From Calditrichota bacterium (GTDB lineage: Bacteria; Calditrichota; Calditrichia; Calditrichales; Calditrichaceae), in the NCBI GenBank assembly GCA_024278755.1, contig JAJRSO010000042.1:1-64000 (forward strand): 64,000 nt of DNA, read 5' to 3'. How positions within the stretch are numbered: position 1 is the first letter of the stretch; each line of letters starts with the position of its first letter. The translations under genes and the position numbers were made by a program. The notes beneath the pieces were generated by a model. It ran no database searches. It was given only the letters and a program-made list of their open reading frames with translations, and was not told the origin of the DNA. Positions 36,921-46,510 of this stretch are shown here, piece by piece.

Positions 36921-37220
36921 TAAATTCTCTTTTTAAAACCATTTATTAAAAAACGGACAAAGTTAAATTTTTCAGCCGGATATTGCAATTTTTTCATTGG
37001 AATACTGACCGTAAAAAACAAAACCATCCGGACACAAAACCCGTTTTTCATATTTGCGCCATTTTTTATTTGCCTAATGGAAAGGATTCTTTGTTTCTAT
37101 GTCGAATCGTGCACGTAAGAACAAACCTAATAAAGTAAAGCCACAGACTGCCGCTAAAAAGCATCCATTTTAAACTACATTACCCGCACAAAACGGTAGG
37201 GCGCCAATTATGTAGCGGAA
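36921..37220. other. Intergenic region upstream of tagD
   Basis: 300 bases between two minus-strand genes. The promoter for the surface-polymer operon should lie here, but I see no clear -35/-10 pair. A 24-codon plus-strand frame at 37099-37173 is described separately. Confidence 0.5.
37099..37173 (+). CDS. Possible small basic peptide (24 residues)
   Basis: An ATG-to-TAA frame coding for MSNRARKNKPNKVKPQTAAK and four more residues. Eight of 24 residues are Lys or Arg and there are no acidic residues. GGAAAGGA lies about 12 bases upstream, longer than usual spacing. Such very basic micro-proteins can be ribosome- or nucleic-acid-binding, but a chance frame of this size is also likely. It lies in the gap between the Sua5 fusion and tagD on the opposite strand. 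Confidence 0.25.
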   Translation: MSNRARKNKPNKVKPQTAAKKHPF

Positions 37221-38387
37221 CTATACATCAATTTCATTGTAGGCAATGAATTTTTTCAGCTCGGCAAAAATAAACGGAAGGATACGTTTGATTTCCGTAT
37301 GAATTTCCGTAAATGTATCCGAGAAAAAATCAAGCCCATGGCCGATTGGATCCGCAACGGAAGGTTTAAACAGGGGCCTTGTACGCCTCCATTCTTTCAG
37401 TAGAATAAATTTGTGTTTATCATTTGGGAAATATTTACGCAAATATTCCATATGATTTACGGCCATACAGATAATAATTTCCGCATCATCTATCACTTTT
37501 TGGGTAATATGTTTCGCAAGATGCGCCCGAATATTTATCTCATTGGCGTCCGCTATTTTTGCGGCCAGTTCATGGGCGGGGTTGGGGGGCAGCGTTAGGG
37601 TTCCGGCAGAAGAGATACGCACAATATTCCGGAATCGTGTTTTGGCCACCATGGCTTTTAAAATCCCTTCGGCCATGGGCGAACGGCAAATATTACCCGA
37701 ACAGACAAAAACAATTTCAAAAACTTCCTTTTTAACACGTAAGTCCGGTTCTTTTAACAGCGTCTGCACATTGTTCTTTTTTATATCGCCTTCCCGAACG
37801 ATCATCAGAGGATTTTTTGTAAAATCGATAATGGTAGATCCCAGCGTGCTTTCAATGGGGCCGCTGTCAATCACTAAATCGAGTTTGTTGCCAAAATGGG
37901 CCAGCACCTGGGAAATATCCGTAACATTACCTTTACCCGAGAGATTTGCGCTTGTGGTGGAAACCGGTTTTCCAAAAGTTTTGCTCAGCAAGTTACAAAA
38001 TGTATTTTCCGGAATACGCCAGCCGACCTTGTCCTGTTCTTTAAAAGTATCATATAAAATTCTGCCGGGCTTAATGGTGTTTTCTAACAGCGCCGTAAAT
38101 TTCCCCGGGAATAGTTTACTCAGATGTAAAAGCGTCTTCTCCGGTAACAACCCTAAACTCTCTTCAATTGCATCAATGGTATCGGTCATCAAGGATACCG
38201 GATTGGACTTCAGGCGCCCTTTTAAAGCATAAAGCTTTTGCACGGCTTTGGGATTAGCGGGATCAATCCCCAATCCATATAGGGTATCGGTAGGATAGAC
38301 AATAACGCCGCCGTCATTCAGAATAGAAACGGCCTCTTCTAATACCTCGGGTGCAGGATTTTCGGCATTTATTTTATAATATTTCAT
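37221..38387 (-). CDS. Fusion of Sua5/YrdC threonylcarbamoyl-AMP synthase and low-molecular-weight tyrosine phosphatase
   Basis: 388 residues with two enzymes in one frame. Residues about 1-210 are Sua5/YrdC: GGVIVYPTDTLYGLG, KGRLKSNPVSLM and STTSANLSGKG. They make threonylcarbamoyl-AMP for tRNA t6A. Residues about 225-375 are a low-molecular-weight phosphotyrosine/arsenate-reductase-type phosphatase, with the P-loop FVCSGNICRSPMAEG and the acid loop ADPIG. Both catalytic sets look complete. The last four bases of its start overlap lpxL upstream. The phosphatase may act on protein tyrosines linked to envelope polysaccharide synthesis. Confidence 0.9.
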   Translation of the reverse strand: MKYYKINAENPAPEVLEEAVSILNDGGVIVYPTDTLYGLGIDPANPKAVQKLYALKGRLKSNPVSLMTDTIDAIEESLGLLPEKTLLHLSKLFPGKFTALLENTIKPGRILYDTFKEQDKVGWRIPENTFCNLLSKTFGKPVSTTSANLSGKGNVTDISQVLAHFGNKLDLVIDSGPIESTLGSTIIDFTKNPLMIVREGDIKKNNVQTLLKEPDLRVKKEVFEIVFVCSGNICRSPMAEGILKAMVAKTRFRNIVRISSAGTLTLPPNPAHELAAKIADANEINIRAHLAKHITQKVIDDAEIIICMAVNHMEYLRKYFPNDKHKFILLKEWRRTRPLFKPSVADPIGHGLDFFSDTFTEIHTEIKRILPFIFAELKKFIAYNEIDV

Positions 38388-39274
38388 TTTTCATCGGTTT
38401 TTTTGGGTGGCTTTGTTTTCCATCGTTTATGCATCCAAAACCATTGTTCCGGATATTTGCGCACCCATTTCTCCAGAATGGCGCTGTGTTTTTGAGTTAT
38501 CCGATAAATCGCCTCTTCCGTGACCGGTTGCGCATCTCCGGAATAAACGGGTTCGATAAATACATCAAATTTCCCGTATGCTTTCCGTACCGATATCACC
38601 ATTAATATGGGCGCCCCGCTGCGTAAATGAAACACTGCCGGGCCCACCGGCGTGGAAGAAGGCTGACCCAGAAAGTTAACGAAAACGCCTTTTCTCCGCC
38701 CATCCTGGTCGGCAACAATGGCCAGTAGTTCGTTGCGGGCAAGCAAAGCAAGGCCATCGTGCATGGCATTTTTTGTATAAACCACCTTAATACCGTTCAT
38801 TGTACGAATGTCTTCAACCAGTTTATTTACATAGGGATTGCTTTGGCGTTTGGCAATACCGTTCACCGGATAACCGTTCATGCTAAAATATTGTCCAATC
38901 CATTCAAAATTCCCATAATGCCCGGACATAAATATGACGCCCCGGCCTTTTTTCAGCGCATCATCAAGCACCTCCCTGCCGTGGACGTTTACATAGTCGT
39001 CCATTTCTTCGGATTTCAATCGACTTACCTGTAGGAATTCCATCCATAAATAGATAAAATTTTTATAAATTCCCCGAAGCAGTTCTTCTTTAGGAGCCGG
39101 AAACGCCTTTCCGTACACCCGGCTTAAATTTTCCAAAATTACCGCTCTGCGGTAACGCAGTATTTTGCGGGTTATCAAGCAAAGGACATCAGCGGCTCGT
39201 TTTCCCGCTTTAAAGGAGAGCCGTCCGAAAACAAGAAAGATAAACTTAACAAGGGCATATTCGATTTTATGCAT
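38384..39274 (-). CDS. Lipid A biosynthesis acyltransferase (LpxL/HtrB family)
   Basis: 296 residues. The acyltransferase H-x4-E motif is in SGHYGNFEWIGQYF; DQDGRRKGVFVNFLG and a C-terminal WFWMHKRWKTKP tail are typical. An N-terminal hydrophobic segment anchors it to the inner membrane. It adds secondary acyl chains to Kdo-lipid A, so the organism should have an LPS-type outer membrane. The ATG is well placed; the gene overlaps the Sua5 fusion by four bases. Confidence 0.9.
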   Translation of the reverse strand: MHKIEYALVKFIFLVFGRLSFKAGKRAADVLCLITRKILRYRRAVILENLSRVYGKAFPAPKEELLRGIYKNFIYLWMEFLQVSRLKSEEMDDYVNVHGREVLDDALKKGRGVIFMSGHYGNFEWIGQYFSMNGYPVNGIAKRQSNPYVNKLVEDIRTMNGIKVVYTKNAMHDGLALLARNELLAIVADQDGRRKGVFVNFLGQPSSTPVGPAVFHLRSGAPILMVISVRKAYGKFDVFIEPVYSGDAQPVTEEAIYRITQKHSAILEKWVRKYPEQWFWMHKRWKTKPPKKTDEK

Positions 39275-39727
39275 AAGCGGAAAATAGCAAAGAAGAATAA
39301 TATTGGCAACTAAAGGTTTAAATTATCGCTAATGATTTTTCGATAAAAAGAATCACAAAAGCAATACATATTATACACCAATATAAATTCTGAAACCCCA
39401 ACAATAATAATCAAACAACGGTACGCCATCGGGGTGTTTTTTAATTTTGGAATTTTGCATTTATCTGAACCGGAACAAGCAGGATAAAACGCTTTTATAC
39501 AGTTACGTTTTGGGATTTCCCAAATTTTCATTTAAAACTTAGGTATCAGGCGGTTTAATGTTCTAAGATTTTTTTTAATATCTACTTCTATTTTAACGGC
39601 CTGTATTTTATTTAACACACATAGTTGAAATATGTGTAAGAAACACTTAAATTTAGCGGCTTGATGTCCAGATACAACGGAAATCTGACTCGAAGCTGTA
39701 AATCCATATTGAGGAGATGTTTTTCTT
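39275..39727. other. Intergenic region upstream of ppiD
   Basis: About 450 bases between divergent lpxL and ppiD. ACACATA (39617-39623) and TATGTGT (39631-39637) form a perfect hairpin, while GTGTAAGAAACAC just after it forms a second one that shares GTGT with the first. Two short minus-strand frames here (39310-39531, 39532-39756) have no family likeness and are not called. Confidence 0.45.
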
Positions 39728-41536
39728 ATGATGACCAAACTACGGGAATTTAGCAAGTTTTTTATTATAATAATTGCTTTATCCTTTATCGGGCTAATGA
39801 TTTTTCAATGGGGTATGAATTATTCCGGAAAATCAAACCAACCACAATTTGTAGGTAAAGTAAACGGCCACGAACTGAAGTATAAAATGTTTTCGGATCT
39901 CTATCAGCAAGCCTATCAGGAACAGCGCGCACGCAGCGGAAAAACACAGTTTAACGATTCTGAGCTGCAACAACTCCGCGACATGGTTTGGGAACGCTTT
40001 ATTCAACAAACGCTTTTTAAAGAAGAAATGGAAAAGCTGGATATTAGTGTTAGCGACTCCGAGATAGTCTATCAAATTTATAATTATCCGCTGGAAGATT
40101 TTAAAAAGCATCCGTCCTTTCAGACAAACGGAATTTTTGATATGAACAAATATCACGCAGCATTCGGAAATCCCAATATTCCCTGGCATCAGGTCGAACA
40201 AATTTACCGTGAACAAATTCCCTTCATCAAACTGCAAAATATTATTACCAGCACGGCGCGTATCTCCGAAAAAGAGATTATGGATGAATTTATTCGCAAC
40301 AATCTGAAGGCCCGCGTTGACTATATCTCCGTTCCTGCCCGTAAATTTGAGAACGCAAGTATCCTCGTCTCCGATGCGGAAATTGAGGCTTATTACACTG
40401 CGCATAAAGAAGATTATAAACAAGATGAAAAACGTAAATTAAAATACGTTGAATTTGATATTCGTACGACAGCAGCCGATACTTCACATCTGATGTCAGA
40501 ATTTAAGGGTATTCGCGATCGCCTTGCCGCCGGTGAAGATTTTAACGCTCTGGCTCTGGAATATTCGGAAGACCCTTCCGTTAAAACTAATAAAGGTGTA
40601 ATCGACTACTTTAAACGTGGCGACATGGTAAAACCCTTTTCCGACGCCGCTTTTGCCGCGAAAAAGGGCGACATTGTCGGCCCGGTTGAAACATCGTACG
40701 GATTTCATCTGATTAAAGTTGAAGATAGGAAGAACGAAAAAGGCGAACAAAAAGTAAAAGTAAGCCACATTCTTTTAACCGTCACTCCTGCTCCGTCCCG
40801 CGTATCAGAAATCGAAAGTAACGCCCGCTATTTTTCGGAAGACGCGAAAGACGGAAATTTTGAAGACATTGCCAAAAAGAATGAATATACGGTTAAGGAA
40901 ACAAATTTCTTTACCGAAAAAGGAAATTTTATCCCGGGAATCGGTAACAATCCGGCCATTATGAATTTTGCCTTTTCCAACAAAATCGGCTCGGTTTCGG
41001 GACTCTATAATCTGGACAAAAAAGGCTATGTTGTTTTAATGGTCAGCGCCGTCCAGCCGGAAGGATATAAATCGATTGAAATGGAAAGACGCAGCATCGA
41101 AAACCGTGTACGTTTTGAAAAAGCAAAAGATACAGCCAGAGAATTCGCTGTAAAAATTGGCGAAAAAGTAAAAACAGGAGTAGATTTAAAAACAATTACC
41201 GAACAGGATACCAGCCACACGCTGCGGTTTGCAACCACACCTCTGTTTACCCTAACCGGAAGTGTGCCGGGTGTTGGCAAATCGGTTAATTTCACGGCTG
41301 CTGCATTTGCCCTGGAACTCAACCAGACATCGGATATGATTGAAACCGACCGTGGTTTTTACTATCTCAAACTTCTGGAAAAAACCGCTTTTGACAGCAC
41401 CGCCTTTAACCAGCAAAAAGAGACTATTAAACGTACGTTGTTAAATCAGAAGCGAAGTTTAATATTTGAAAAATGGTATGCGGATTTAAAGGAAAAAGCA
41501 GATATCGTTGACAATCGCAAAATATTCGGTTTGTAA
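39728..41536 (+). CDS. PpiD/SurA-type periplasmic peptidyl-prolyl isomerase
   Basis: 602 residues. One N-terminal membrane anchor (about 11-31) holds a periplasmic chain with a SurA-N-like helical domain (residues 40-190), a parvulin domain (about 235-345; ALEYSEDPSVKTNKGVIDYF and VETSYGFHLIKVED) and a second, weaker parvulin-like region beginning KVSHILLTV. It assists folding of outer-membrane and secreted proteins leaving the Sec channel. GAGGAG lies about ten bases before the first ATG. It is monocistronic and ended by the hairpin at 41556-41596. Confidence 0.92.
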   Translation: MMTKLREFSKFFIIIIALSFIGLMIFQWGMNYSGKSNQPQFVGKVNGHELKYKMFSDLYQQAYQEQRARSGKTQFNDSELQQLRDMVWERFIQQTLFKEEMEKLDISVSDSEIVYQIYNYPLEDFKKHPSFQTNGIFDMNKYHAAFGNPNIPWHQVEQIYREQIPFIKLQNIITSTARISEKEIMDEFIRNNLKARVDYISVPARKFENASILVSDAEIEAYYTAHKEDYKQDEKRKLKYVEFDIRTTAADTSHLMSEFKGIRDRLAAGEDFNALALEYSEDPSVKTNKGVIDYFKRGDMVKPFSDAAFAAKKGDIVGPVETSYGFHLIKVEDRKNEKGEQKVKVSHILLTVTPAPSRVSEIESNARYFSEDAKDGNFEDIAKKNEYTVKETNFFTEKGNFIPGIGNNPAIMNFAFSNKIGSVSGLYNLDKKGYVVLMVSAVQPEGYKSIEMERRSIENRVRFEKAKDTAREFAVKIGEKVKTGVDLKTITEQDTSHTLRFATTPLFTLTGSVPGVGKSVNFTAAAFALELNQTSDMIETDRGFYYLKLLEKTAFDSTAFNQQKETIKRTLLNQKRSLIFEKWYADLKEKADIVDNRKIFGL

Positions 41537-41555
41537 CAGATTTTAGTTTTGAACC

Positions 41556-41596
41556 AAAAAAGAGCTTTTCTTGCTAAGGGGAAAGCTCTTTTTTTA
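41556..41596 (+). terminator. Rho-independent terminator after ppiD
   Basis: AAAGAGCTTT..C and G..AAAGCTCTTT form a long stem around a TTGCTAAG-type loop, followed by a T tract on the plus strand. A-rich sequence on the other side means it may also work for the opposite strand. Confidence 0.9.
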
Positions 41597-41688
41597 TATA
41601 CCTTAGTTTAGATTTTATTCACACAAAAATAAATACGACCTAAAAAAGCACTTCCGTTACTTTAAACATTTCATGGTAGAATCACGCC

Positions 41689-43377
41689 TCATTCCAGCAT
41701 GCCAAACACGGCTTTTGAGAGGCGTTTAAACTCTTTTTCATCCAAAGACTGCGCCCCATCGCTTAACGCCGCGGAAGGATTAAAATGGACTTCCACCATA
41801 ATACCGTCCGAACCCACCGCAACGGCCGCCTTGGAAACCGGTTCAATCAAACTGCGGATTCCGGTGGCATGGCTCGGATCTACCATTACCGGAAGATGTG
41901 TCTTTTCTTTCAGTAGCGGAATGGCGCTGATGTCCAGCGTATTTCGCGTAGCGGTCTCGAAGGTGCGGATACCCCGCTCACATAAAATGACATTGGGATT
42001 GCCCTGGGCTAAAATATACTCCGCAGAAAGCAGCAACTCTTTAACCGTGGCCATCATGCCCCGCTTCAGCAAGATGGGTTTCATGGTCTTACCGGCTTCT
42101 TTAAGCAGAATAAAGTTTTGCATATTGCGGGCGCCGATTTGCAAAATATCCGAATATTCCGAAACCACCGGAAGATTTTCCACGGCGACGATTTCGGTAA
42201 TGATGGGCATCTCAAACATATCGCCTGCTTCCCGCAACAGCCTCAATCCTTCTTCGCCTAATCCCTGAAAACTGTAAGGACTGGTACGCGGTTTAAAGGC
42301 GCCGCCCCGCAAAATCTGCGCGCCGTATTCATGGGCAATCCGGGCCGATTCGATCATCTGCTCGCGCCCTTCCACACTGCAGGGCCCGGCAATCAGCGTA
42401 AAATGCCCGCCGCCAATTTTATGTCCTTTCACATCGATAACGGTCGGTTCCGGTTTGGCATCCAGACTGTATAAAGGACCGGATTTTTTCTTTGTTCCCT
42501 TTTTGCGGTGCGGCGCATAATCGTCCGCGTCCGCTTCAAATTTGGGATAGGAACCAAGCAGGTAAACAGCGCCGGTCAGCTTACGTATTTCATCGAAAGC
42601 TTCCGCCACATTGGCATCCTGCTGCCGCCCTTCGAGATCGACAAAAAAGTGGTATTTCCAGGGTTCGCTTTTGGAAGGCCGCGAGGCCAGCTGCGTTAAG
42701 TTTACCTCGTATTTTTCAAACACACCGAGACACTGATACAGCATCCCCGGCTGATCCAGCGCATCGAATGCAGCCGTTACCTTGCAGGGCAAAAAAGCAG
42801 TCGTTTCCTTTTCTACCTTTTCTAACGAAACTAAAACAAAGCGGGTCTGGTTATGAGGATAATCTTCAATATTGGTATGCAGAACATCCAGGCCGTACAC
42901 TTCCGCCGTTCTTGTCCCGGCGATGGCCGCCGCATCGGGCAGTTTTTTTTCGGCAATCATTCGCGCGCTGCCGGCCGTATCATAGGTGGGCAGAATTTCC
43001 GCTTTTTCGAATTTCCGTAAAAACACTTCGCACTGGGCGATGGCCGCCGGATGCGAATAGATTTTTTTTATTTCCTTGCTTTTAACACCCGTATTCACCA
43101 AAAGTGCGTGATGAATAGGAATAATAACTTCCCGCGAAATATTAAGGGTGTTTTCCAACAGCAAATCGTAGGTGTGCGTGATACTGCCCATGATGGAATT
43201 TTCGATGGGTAGCAAGCCAAAGTCGATTTTATTCTTCTTTAGCGCGTCAACTACCGCATACGAAGTTTTGAAAGGCTTTTTCTGCACTTCCTGTTCGGCA
43301 AACATGGCGCCGATGGCCGTTTCACTGTAAGCGCCCTTTTCTCCCTGAAACCCGATTCGTAATGTTTTGCTCTTCAA
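41689..43377 (-). CDS. Fusion of prephenate dehydratase (with ACT domain) and DAHP synthase
   Basis: 562 residues. Residues about 1-275 are prephenate dehydratase: GFQGEKGAYSETA, LPIENSIMGSI, the catalytic NQTRFVLVS, and an ACT regulatory domain (DALDQPGMLYQCLGVFEKY, ASRPSK). After a basic linker (HRKKGTKKK), residues about 325-560 are a KDO8P-type (class I-beta) DAHP synthase: IAGPCSVEG, RGGAFKPRTSPYSFQG, ILLKRGM and DPSHATG. It joins the entry step of aromatic synthesis to the phenylalanine branch, so phenylalanine could control both. Start is TTG with GGGAG seven to eight bases upstream. Confidence 0.93.
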   Translation of the reverse strand: MKSKTLRIGFQGEKGAYSETAIGAMFAEQEVQKKPFKTSYAVVDALKKNKIDFGLLPIENSIMGSITHTYDLLLENTLNISREVIIPIHHALLVNTGVKSKEIKKIYSHPAAIAQCEVFLRKFEKAEILPTYDTAGSARMIAEKKLPDAAAIAGTRTAEVYGLDVLHTNIEDYPHNQTRFVLVSLEKVEKETTAFLPCKVTAAFDALDQPGMLYQCLGVFEKYEVNLTQLASRPSKSEPWKYHFFVDLEGRQQDANVAEAFDEIRKLTGAVYLLGSYPKFEADADDYAPHRKKGTKKKSGPLYSLDAKPEPTVIDVKGHKIGGGHFTLIAGPCSVEGREQMIESARIAHEYGAQILRGGAFKPRTSPYSFQGLGEEGLRLLREAGDMFEMPIITEIVAVENLPVVSEYSDILQIGARNMQNFILLKEAGKTMKPILLKRGMMATVKELLLSAEYILAQGNPNVILCERGIRTFETATRNTLDISAIPLLKEKTHLPVMVDPSHATGIRSLIEPVSKAAVAVGSDGIMVEVHFNPSAALSDGAQSLDEKEFKRLSKAVFGMLE

Positions 43378-43785
43378 TTTTTCCGCTCCCTTTATGTTTG
43401 TTGCCCGTCATCGTGAGTCCGGCGGCAACCCGATAGAGAGTCTCCCGCAAGATAACCGGCATCATGTCATTCTGTAAGAAACTTTGTCTGTGCACTAAGA
43501 GCTTTTATTTACCTGCATTATGCCGTAAGGCGGCTCCGGTCACTGCTCTGCTGGCAATTCTGCAGCCTGCATCAATAAACAAGACACTCGGCCAATTACC
43601 GACAGTACTTAAAAATATTTACTGATTATGGCCTTAACTCAGCAGTTTTATTTGGATTGCTTCGCCAACGCTCGCAAAGACGGGTAAAGGTGTCGTTGCG
43701 ATGAGCGAACAAAGCGGTGCGCCAAGCTATTAAATTATAATTACTGAAGTTGTGTTTTGCTGAGTAAAAAGCAAAGTCACAATAT
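43378..43785. other. Intergenic region with degenerate palindromic repeats
   Basis: About 400 bases between the prephenate dehydratase fusion and miaB. GATTGCTTCGCC...CGCTCGCAAAGACG (about 43656-43681) and CGTTGCGATGAGCG...GCGGTGCGCCAA (about 43694-43727) are imperfect inverted repeats of the kind seen in common CGTCATTGCGAG intergenic repeats. GTCATCGTGAGTCC...AGAGAGTCTCCC near 43408-43447 looks like another member. No gene is seen. Confidence 0.4.
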
Positions 43786-45087
43786 TTAAACCGCTTCCCC
43801 AATTAAGGTACCCGAGGTCACGTCTTTTATTTTTACGGTAACCAGCGCGCCATCTTTTGCTCCGTTGTCAGGAAAAACCGTGACTTTGTTGCCATCCGTA
43901 CGTCCCAGTAATTGATTGGATTTTTTACCCTTCCCTTCCACCATCACCTCAAACGTCTCTCCAATATGTTTCCGATTACGTTTAAGAGAAATCGCCTGCT
44001 GCAAATCCACCAGACGCACAATACGCGACGTCTTTTCTTCCTCCGACACATCATCGGGAAATTTGCGGGAAGCAATCGTATGCTGACGTTCCGAATACTT
44101 AAACATAAACGCCGCGTCAAATTCTACAGTGCGCAAAACGTCGAGGGTCTGTTGAAATTCTTCTTCTGTCTCTGTCGGGAAACCGACGATAACGTCTGTC
44201 GTTAAGGCCAGACCGGGAATCGTTTCACGCATGCGTAGCGCGAGGTTTATGAATTCTTTTTGCGTGTAGGTACGGCTCATCAAATCCAGTATGCGGTCGC
44301 TGCCCGCCTGCAGAGGCAGATGGATATGGGCACAGGCCTTTGGGTTTTCGGCAACCACCTGCAATAGTTTTTCGGGAAAATCTTTTGGATGCGGCGAGGT
44401 AAAACGGATACGCTCGATACCGTCAACTTCGCTGACCAAGTTGATTAAATCGGCAAAATCCGCCGATTCATAACGGTAAGAATTAACATTTTGTCCCAGC
44501 AATGTAATCTGCTTAAAACCCTGTGCGGCCAGTTTTTTAGCTTCTTCCACTACGCTTTGCGGAGCCCGGCTGCGCTCCCGGCCACGGGTGTAGGGCACCA
44601 CGCAAAACGTGCAAAAATTATCGCAGCCGCGCATCACTGCAATCCAGGCGTTGACGCCCGGCGTATGCTCCGGGAAAATATCGCTGTATGTCTCGTATTC
44701 CGAAAGCGTTAAAGAAAACTCTTTGGCGTTTTCTTCGGAAACATGTTGTAGCATTGCGGGCAGTTTTTTATAGCTGTCCGGACCGGCCACAAGATCGACG
44801 CCGACATTTTTTTCCAGCAAATCCTTTTTTAAGTTTTGGGCCATGCAACCCAGAACGCCGAGCACCATTTTTTTATTGTTTCGCTTTAACTGTTTTAACA
44901 CGCTGATGCGCTGCTGCACTTTTTGATGGGCATTTTCGCGCACCGAGCAGGTATTTAAAAATAAAACATCGGCCTCTTCCGGCGTAGCGGCAAAATGGTA
45001 ATTTTCTTTTTTTAAGATGGCTTTCACAATTTCCGTATCGTACTCGTTCATCTGACAGCCATAGGTTTCGATATATATTTTCTTCAC
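43786..45087 (-). CDS. miaB: tRNA-2-methylthio-N6-isopentenyladenosine synthase MiaB
   Basis: 433 residues. N-terminal methylthiotransferase domain (IETYGCQMN and NTCSVRENAHQK), radical-SAM CxxxCxxC in GCDNFCTFCVVPYTRGRE, and a C-terminal TRAM domain. It puts the methylthio group on i6A37 of tRNA using two iron-sulfur clusters. It overlaps mtaB by four bases, so the two methylthiotransferases are made together. Confidence 0.95.
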   Translation of the reverse strand: MKKIYIETYGCQMNEYDTEIVKAILKKENYHFAATPEEADVLFLNTCSVRENAHQKVQQRISVLKQLKRNNKKMVLGVLGCMAQNLKKDLLEKNVGVDLVAGPDSYKKLPAMLQHVSEENAKEFSLTLSEYETYSDIFPEHTPGVNAWIAVMRGCDNFCTFCVVPYTRGRERSRAPQSVVEEAKKLAAQGFKQITLLGQNVNSYRYESADFADLINLVSEVDGIERIRFTSPHPKDFPEKLLQVVAENPKACAHIHLPLQAGSDRILDLMSRTYTQKEFINLALRMRETIPGLALTTDVIVGFPTETEEEFQQTLDVLRTVEFDAAFMFKYSERQHTIASRKFPDDVSEEEKTSRIVRLVDLQQAISLKRNRKHIGETFEVMVEGKGKKSNQLLGRTDGNKVTVFPDNGAKDGALVTVKIKDVTSGTLIGEAV

Positions 45088-46385
45088 AAAAGTTCTCCAA
45101 AAAGATATTCATCCTGTACTTTTTTTAATTGAACAGGAAGCAATTCATTCTTTACATTTCGTTCACTCTGTACGCGAACCCGCAGATAATTATCCGTCCA
45201 GCCTTCCCAAAATCCGCCGTGTTCTTCTTCAAAAAGGACGTCCATTGTTTTATTAATAAAAGTATGGGCAAAAGCCTGTTTTTTACGTTTTCCCGTTTCA
45301 AACAAAATTTTACTGCGCTCTTTCTTTATTGCGTGTTCTACTTTGGGCTTGAGACTAAAGGAGGTGGTTCCCTTGCGATCGGAATAGACAAAGACATGAA
45401 AATAGGAAACCGGTAAATCCACTAATAATTTTTTCGTATTTATAAATTCGGCCTCTCCTTCCTTAGGATAACCGACCATCACATCGGTTCCGATACCGAT
45501 TCCCGGAATTTTTTTGGCGGCATATTCGATAATGGTACGGAATTCTTCGGCCGTGTGCTTGCGGCGCATGGAATCGAGAATGGCGTCATCCCCGCTTTGC
45601 AGCGGAATATGCAGGTGCCGGCACACTTTTTTAGAAGCGGCCATATAATCGATTAACTCCTTGGTAACCGTGGTCGGTTCAATGGAACTGATGCGGATAC
45701 GTTCAATTCCACCCACATTTTCCAGGGCTTGCAACACCTGTAAAAAATGTTTCCCGTCCTGCCGGTAGGTGCCGATATTGACCCCGGTGAGTACGATTTC
45801 TTTATATCCTTTTTCCGCAAGATGGCGAGCCTCGAGAAGAATATCTTCAAACTTGCGGCTGCGTGCCGGTCCGCGCGCTTTGGCAATGATACAGAACGAA
45901 CAAACAAAACTACAGCCGTCCTGGATTTTTAAATTGGCCCGGGTATGCGTATCGAATAAATCCACCGACTCGATTACAAATTCTTCTTTGGATATTTTAG
46001 ATGAATGGATCACTGTAGGCTGGGGATTTTTTATCAGGTTTTCGTCGAGTAAATCGGGCAGATTCATTTTTTTTTCATTGCCGATAATTAGATCGACGCC
46101 TTCAATTTTGCGAATGGCATCGACGCCCATCTGGGCATAACAGCCGGTGACAGCCACGTAGGTATCGGGATTATTACGGATGCTTTTGCGCACAGCCTGG
46201 CGGCATTTGGAATCGGCCTGCTCTGTAACCGTACAGGTGTTAATCACCGTTAAATCAGACTTTTCTCCAAAGGGTACAATTTCGTAACCCCTTTTTTTCA
46301 GATCCGAGGCAATGAGCACGGTTTCCGCCTGATTAAGCCGGCAGCCAAGAGTGTGTAGTGAAGCTTTGAGCGTTTTTTGTTTCAT
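45084..46385 (-). CDS. mtaB: tRNA N6-threonylcarbamoyladenosine methylthiotransferase MtaB
   Basis: 433 residues of the methylthiotransferase family: HTLGCRLNQAET and NTCTVTEQADSK for the auxiliary cluster, and DGCSFVCSFCIIAKARGPARS for the radical-SAM cluster. LNQAET and SRS-like features place it with MtaB (YqeV), which acts on t6A37, rather than MiaB or RimO. The Sua5 domain encoded at 37221-38387 makes the t6A precursor of its substrate. Confidence 0.92.
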   Translation of the reverse strand: MKQKTLKASLHTLGCRLNQAETVLIASDLKKRGYEIVPFGEKSDLTVINTCTVTEQADSKCRQAVRKSIRNNPDTYVAVTGCYAQMGVDAIRKIEGVDLIIGNEKKMNLPDLLDENLIKNPQPTVIHSSKISKEEFVIESVDLFDTHTRANLKIQDGCSFVCSFCIIAKARGPARSRKFEDILLEARHLAEKGYKEIVLTGVNIGTYRQDGKHFLQVLQALENVGGIERIRISSIEPTTVTKELIDYMAASKKVCRHLHIPLQSGDDAILDSMRRKHTAEEFRTIIEYAAKKIPGIGIGTDVMVGYPKEGEAEFINTKKLLVDLPVSYFHVFVYSDRKGTTSFSLKPKVEHAIKKERSKILFETGKRKKQAFAHTFINKTMDVLFEEEHGGFWEGWTDNYLRVRVQSERNVKNELLPVQLKKVQDEYLFGELL

Positions 46386-46510
46386 CTATAAAAAGAGAGC
46401 TGCCCTTTTGGACAGGCGCTGTTTCCTTTCTTAAAGGAATTATTATTTAAGTTTTCTTTATGCCACAGAGGACACTGAATTTTAAACTTTTTAAATTTGA
46501 ATATTAATTA

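Noticed and set aside
39310-39756. Two short minus-strand frames before ppiD
   Set aside because: No ribosome-binding site or family match, and one overlaps the ppiD start.
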